Under the pieces are notes generated by a model. That model did not search any database. It saw only the letters and a list, made by a program, of their open reading frames with translations, and was not told where the DNA came from. This document shows, in pieces, positions 61,064 to 64,000 of a stretch of 64,000 nt of DNA (positions are counted from its first letter, which is position 1; each line of letters opens with the position of its first letter). Position numbers and translations under genes: made by a program. Origin of the DNA: Herbihabitans rhizosphaerae (GTDB taxonomy: Bacteria; Actinomycetota; Actinomycetes; Mycobacteriales; Pseudonocardiaceae); contig NZ_SGWQ01000011.1 of NCBI RefSeq assembly GCF_004216555.1, forward strand, positions 186,001 through 250,000, written 5' to 3'.

Positions 61064-61864
61064 ATGAACGACCGCCCGTCATGGGTTCCGTCCGATGTGG
61101 ACGTTCAGGTGCCGAGTGCTGCTCGTGTGTACGACTACCTGCTCGGCGGCGCGCACAATTTCGCCATCGATCGCGCGGTCGGCGAGAAGGTGCTCCAGGT
61201 GATGCGCAACGGCACGCAGATCGCCGGTTCGAACCGGGCGTTCATGCGTCGGGCCGTGCTGCACATGCTGGAGCTGGGCATCACGCAGTTTCTGGACCTC
61301 GGGTCGGGCATCCCCACCGTGGGCAACGTGCACGAGGTGGCACAGGGCGCGAACCCCGACGCCAAGGTGGCTTACGTCGACTACGACGAGGTGGCCGTCG
61401 CGCACAGTGAACTTCTGTTGGACGACAACGAGAACGCGGTTGTGGTCAACGCGGACCTGACCCAGCCGAACGTGGTGCTGTCCGACCCGACGGTGCACGC
61501 GTTGCTGGACTTCGACAAGCCGATCGGCCTGCTGATGGTCGCGGTGTTCCACTTCGTGCCCGACGAGAAGCAGCCGCTGGAGATCCTCGCGGCCTACCGG
61601 GACGCGCTGCCCGCCGGCAGCATGCTCGCGCTGTCACACCTGACCGCCGACCACGCCCCGGAGGGCATGGCCGGCGTGGTCGAGGCGATGAAGAACAGCC
61701 GGGACCCGATGTACTTCCGTCCGTACGACGAGGTCGTGTCGATGTTCACCGGGTTCGAGCTGCTGGAGCCGGGCGTGGTGTCCGCGCCGGCGTGGCACCC
61801 CGAGCGGGCGGACGAGACCGAGGGCCCGAGGGACGTCTACGTGGGAGTCGGCCGCAAGGAGTGA
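61064..61864 (+). CDS. SAM-dependent methyltransferase (DUF574/PF04672 type), tandem copy 3
   Basis: 266 residues from ATG 61064 after AGCGAGGTGA. The same blocks are present: DRPSWVPSDVDVQVPSAARVYDYLLGGAHNF, FLDLGSGIPTVGNVHEVAQ, AYVDYDEVAVAHSELL, SHLTADHAPEGMAGVV. The 54-base gap and hairpin separate it from copy 2. All three copies have identical length, without insertions, and look functional. Convergent with the SRPBCC gene, whose stop codon abuts its own. Confidence 0.92.
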   Translation: MNDRPSWVPSDVDVQVPSAARVYDYLLGGAHNFAIDRAVGEKVLQVMRNGTQIAGSNRAFMRRAVLHMLELGITQFLDLGSGIPTVGNVHEVAQGANPDAKVAYVDYDEVAVAHSELLLDDNENAVVVNADLTQPNVVLSDPTVHALLDFDKPIGLLMVAVFHFVPDEKQPLEILAAYRDALPAGSMLALSHLTADHAPEGMAGVVEAMKNSRDPMYFRPYDEVVSMFTGFELLEPGVVSAPAWHPERADETEGPRDVYVGVGRKE

Positions 61865-62500
61865 TCACTCCTCGGGCTGTGTGGTGTAGGCGGCGTACAC
61901 GCGGTCGGCGGCGGCCTTGGCCTGCTCGGGGTCGGCGCCGTCCTCGACGTCCGCGGCGCGCCAGCGGTCGCTCGACTCGGCCATGAACGCCAGGCCCTCC
62001 TCAGAGAAGTGCCAGGCCATCGCCTCCTCCTGGCTCAGCGAACCGGCGCCGGACATGTGCAGGTACAGGCCCATCAGCAGCATGTCCCAGCCGATGCCGA
62101 CCATGCCGGGGCCGAACTGCTTCCAGTCGTCGGCGACGTGCGCGACGTGCTCCAGTTCGAACCTGGCCCGCTCACTCGATTCGGCGGACAGGCGCACCTC
62201 GATCCAGCTCACATTGCCGTCGTACTCCCAGGTGGCGGCGAAGCTCTTCGGCGGGTCGCAGCGCTCGACCGTGCCGCCGGCGTTGCCCTCCAACTGGTAG
62301 CGGCCGCCGAGCTTCAGGTCGCCGGTGACCGGCAGGAACCAGCGGGGGATCCGTTCGGCGTTGGTGCAGGCGTCCCACAGGTCCTCGGCCGTGGTGTCGT
62401 AGCTCTGGCTGATCGTGAGCACCCGCGCCTCGCCGGCCTCCAGCTTTCGGGTGCCGAGGTGCCGGCGGACGGCGTTGATCTGGTGCTTGACGTCGATCAT
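61865..62500 (-). CDS. SRPBCC (AHSA1-like) domain protein
   Basis: 211 residues from ATG 62500, coupled to arsR by ATGA. START-like fold: LTISQSYDTTAEDLWDACTNAERIPRWFLPVTGDLKLGGRYQLEGNAGGTVERCDPPKSFAATWEY, with a C-terminal extension holding MGLYLHMSGAGSLSQEEAMAWH. Proteins of this type bind hydrophobic ligands and are regularly paired with an ArsR regulator in actinobacteria. No catalytic residues can be named. Confidence 0.9.
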   Translation of the reverse strand: MIDVKHQINAVRRHLGTRKLEAGEARVLTISQSYDTTAEDLWDACTNAERIPRWFLPVTGDLKLGGRYQLEGNAGGTVERCDPPKSFAATWEYDGNVSWIEVRLSAESSERARFELEHVAHVADDWKQFGPGMVGIGWDMLLMGLYLHMSGAGSLSQEEAMAWHFSEEGLAFMAESSDRWRAADVEDGADPEQAKAAADRVYAAYTTQPEE

Positions 62501-62832
62501 TGTTGTTTTCTCCGTTCACGTTTGCCGCGTGCGATCTCGGTCGCGAGCGCGTCGAGGTGGGGCGTCCAGAAGCGTCGGAAGCGGTCGATCCAGTCGTCGA
62601 CCTCACGGAGGGGTTCCGGGTTCACCGCGTACAGCCGCCGCGTCCCTTCCGGGCGCACGGTGGTTAATCCGTTGTCCCGCAACACTTTCAGGTGCTGTGA
62701 GACGGCGGGTTGGGTGATCCGGAACTCCTCGGTGATGATCGCGCAGACGGCCCCGGAGGTCTGCTCGCCGTCCACGAGCAGCTCCAGGATTCGGCGGCGA
62801 ACCGGGTCGCCGAGGACGTCGAACGCGTGCAC
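62497..62832 (-). CDS. ArsR family transcriptional regulator
   Basis: 111 residues. Winged-helix core: FDVLGDPVRRRILELLVDGEQTSGAVCAIITEEFRITQPAVSQHLKVLRDNGLTTVRPEGTRRLYAVNPEPLREVDDWIDRFRRFW. The metal-binding ELCVCD motif of classical ArsR is missing, so it is of the non-metal subgroup that partners SRPBCC proteins. Its start lies 20 bases from a GTTG-CTTATATAAG-T-CAAC palindrome, its probable operator. Confidence 0.92.
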   Translation of the reverse strand: MHAFDVLGDPVRRRILELLVDGEQTSGAVCAIITEEFRITQPAVSQHLKVLRDNGLTTVRPEGTRRLYAVNPEPLREVDDWIDRFRRFWTPHLDALATEIARGKRERRKQQ

Positions 62833-62851
62833 GGCGGCAACTCTAGAAGGT

Positions 62852-62870
62852 GTTGCTTATATAAGTCAAC
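62852..62870. promoter_or_regulatory. Probable ArsR operator
   Basis: CTTATATAAG (62856-62865), a perfect 10-bp palindrome, is flanked by GTTG and CAAC with a one-base offset. The AT-rich symmetric site in a GC-rich context, just upstream of arsR, fits autoregulation. Confidence 0.6.
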
Positions 62871-62911
62871 TCTTAAAGTATTGCGGGCGCTCTGGTGGGT
62901 ACTCCTGGCTG

Positions 62912-63253
62912 GTGGACGCGATAAGCAGGCCGGGTCCGCTGCGGTGGCTGCGCTATGCCTACGGCGGCCGGCTGCCCGATCGGTATCGGGCGTGGGTCCT
63001 GCGCGACGCGACGGCGCCACACTGGCGTTGGCGGTACGCGCTGCGCGTGCTCGCGGAGACGGCGCCGTTCCTGGCCGTCGGGTTTCTCGTGCTCATGCTG
63101 CTGCCGGTACCCGTGGCGATGGCGCTCGCCGCGCTCGGGTTCGCCCTGGTGATGACGCTGGCCTTCACGCTCGCGCAGGCCGAGGAGTTCCGGGCGGATC
63201 GCTTGGTACAGCACGGTTTCCCGCCTGATACCGGCCGGCGATCGCGCCGCTGA
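62912..63253 (+). CDS. DUF5313 family membrane protein
   Basis: 113 residues from GTG 62912. It begins VDAISRPGPLRWLRYAYGGRLPDRYRAWVLRDATAP, the family hallmark, followed by two adjacent membrane helices (about 52-95, AETAPFLAVGFLVLMLLPVPVAMALAALGFALVM) and a charged tail. Function unknown. It is divergent from arsR. A previous upstream extension of the frame is antisense to arsR and not considered coding. Confidence 0.78.
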   Translation: MDAISRPGPLRWLRYAYGGRLPDRYRAWVLRDATAPHWRWRYALRVLAETAPFLAVGFLVLMLLPVPVAMALAALGFALVMTLAFTLAQAEEFRADRLVQHGFPPDTGRRSRR

Positions 63254-63344
63254 CCGATACACGTCGGACGTATCTTGACCGTCCGGCTCGAGACGTGGTC
63301 TAGTCCATAGCGGCCCATGACCGGTAGACCGGGAAGGTGCGCCC

Positions 63345-64000
63345 GTGCGGACGTCACGATTCGTTGCCTTTGCGGCAATCTCGATGTTGACAATCACCGG
63401 AATAGCGGTTGCGGAGGCAGGTATGGCCCCGGTGGAGGCGACTGTCACTCCTCGGATTCATCCGACACCGGCCGCGATCTCGATGCGGGGCGAGCCGTTC
63501 CCGGTCACCCCGGATGTCGGCCTGGTCACCGGAGCGCGCACTGATACGCCGGCCGTCGCCGCCGTGCGCACGGCGCTCGCCTCGGCCGGATTCACCCGCG
63601 TCACCGAGGCGACCGAGTCCGATCCGGGCACCCCGGTCACCGTGTGGGTGGGTGGCCCGGCCGAGAACGCCGCGACCGCCGGCACGCTGGACACGCTCGG
63701 CGTGCGCGGCCCGGCCGGCCTGCGTGCGGACGGCTACGTGCTGGCCAGTGGCCGCGACTCGGCCGACCGCGAGCACGTCGTGCTGGCCGGGGTCGACGGT
63801 GCGGGCACGTTCTACGCCGCCCAGTCGCTGCGCCAGCTCCTCACCCCGGCGGGGATGCCCTCGGTCGAGGTGCGCGACGAACCGTCGGCCGAGCATCGCG
63901 GAACGATCGAGGGCTTCTACGGTCAGCCGTGGTCGCACGCCGACCGGCTGGACCAGATGGACTTCTACGGCCGCACCAAGCAGAACATCTACGTCTACGC
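63345..64000 (+). CDS. Secreted GH84-type beta-N-acetylglucosaminidase, 3' end beyond window
   Basis: The frame opens with GTG 63345, with GGGAAGG seven bases upstream, and is still open at the window end (218 codons seen). Signal peptide [26 protein letters not shown] (about 1-26) precedes an N-terminal GH20b-like domain with [10 protein letters not shown] and [14 protein letters not shown]. The GH84 catalytic domain then begins at [37 protein letters not shown]. GH84 enzymes (NagJ, hyaluronidase-like) remove beta-linked GlcNAc by substrate-assisted catalysis. The catalytic Asp pair lies beyond the window. It would act outside the cell. Confidence 0.88.
   Translation, partial: [218 protein letters not shown]

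Overview
The window is high-GC actinobacterial chromosome with dense GTG/ATG starts and many 4-base (ATGA/GTGA) stop-start overlaps. It probably comes from the Pseudonocardiaceae (Amycolatopsis/Kutzneria/Saccharopolyspora relatives). Reasons: a fused 2-oxoglutarate decarboxylase Kgd with its DUF6104 neighbour, the mycobacterial-style accD1-accA1-fadE19 leucine operon, LigC with a Prim-Pol partner, DUF5994/DUF6307/DUF5313 proteins, tandem PF04672-type methyltransferases, and a palindromic word (TCCACTGTGGA) repeated inside genes. No rRNA, tRNA, CRISPR, prophage or complete insertion sequence was seen.

Layout. 1-6.3 kb: incomplete hydrolase-like gene, Uma2 protein, acyl-CoA desaturase coupled to two GAF-ANTAR regulators, stress-type proteins. 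6.3-13.3 kb: kgd and a pair of co-translated acyl-CoA dehydrogenases. 13.3-22.5 kb: GNAT enzyme, lipoprotein, a 1253-residue fused ABC exporter with one degenerate ATP site, an ABC-2 export system and two small coupled genes. 22.5-28.6 kb: ald with a PucR-family regulator, then three small regulator-plus-partner modules. 28.6-31 kb: DUF222/HNH gene, a 180-bp nested inverted repeat and a secreted SGNH hydrolase, with a composition unlike the surroundings. 31.6-38.4 kb: TetR repressor (BkaR-like), SGNH hydrolase with an ENT repeat, and the accD1-accA1-fadE19 operon, tied together by GTTAGCG-type operators. 38.4-42.2 kb: two tandem secreted Xaa-Pro dipeptidyl-peptidase-like proteins. 42.2-48 kb: aldo/keto reductase, an anti-anti-sigma/anti-sigma/SigF cascade, a Vms1/baeRF-type protein and a cation-diffusion transporter. 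48-53 kb: DinB-ECF sigma-hydrolase operon, and a DUF2961 (GH172) glycosidase co-translated with a sugar porter. 53-57 kb: AhpD-like protein, MocR regulator, a KamB-type 16S rRNA A1408 methyltransferase, a permease-like remnant. 57-64 kb: Prim-Pol and LigC repair pair, three tandem SAM methyltransferase paralogues, ArsR-SRPBCC pair, DUF5313 protein and the start of a secreted GH84 enzyme.

Most genes are metabolic or regulatory housekeeping. The parts most worth following are a dispersed hairpin-headed intergenic repeat (three copies), the KamB-type gene outside any visible antibiotic cluster, the GH172-porter operon, the nested inverted repeat at 29.9 kb, and the locally complete TetR operator set around the leucine-degradation operon. 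Functions rest on motif reading without database searches. Start sites were chosen from ribosome-binding sites and overlaps and are less certain than the frames.
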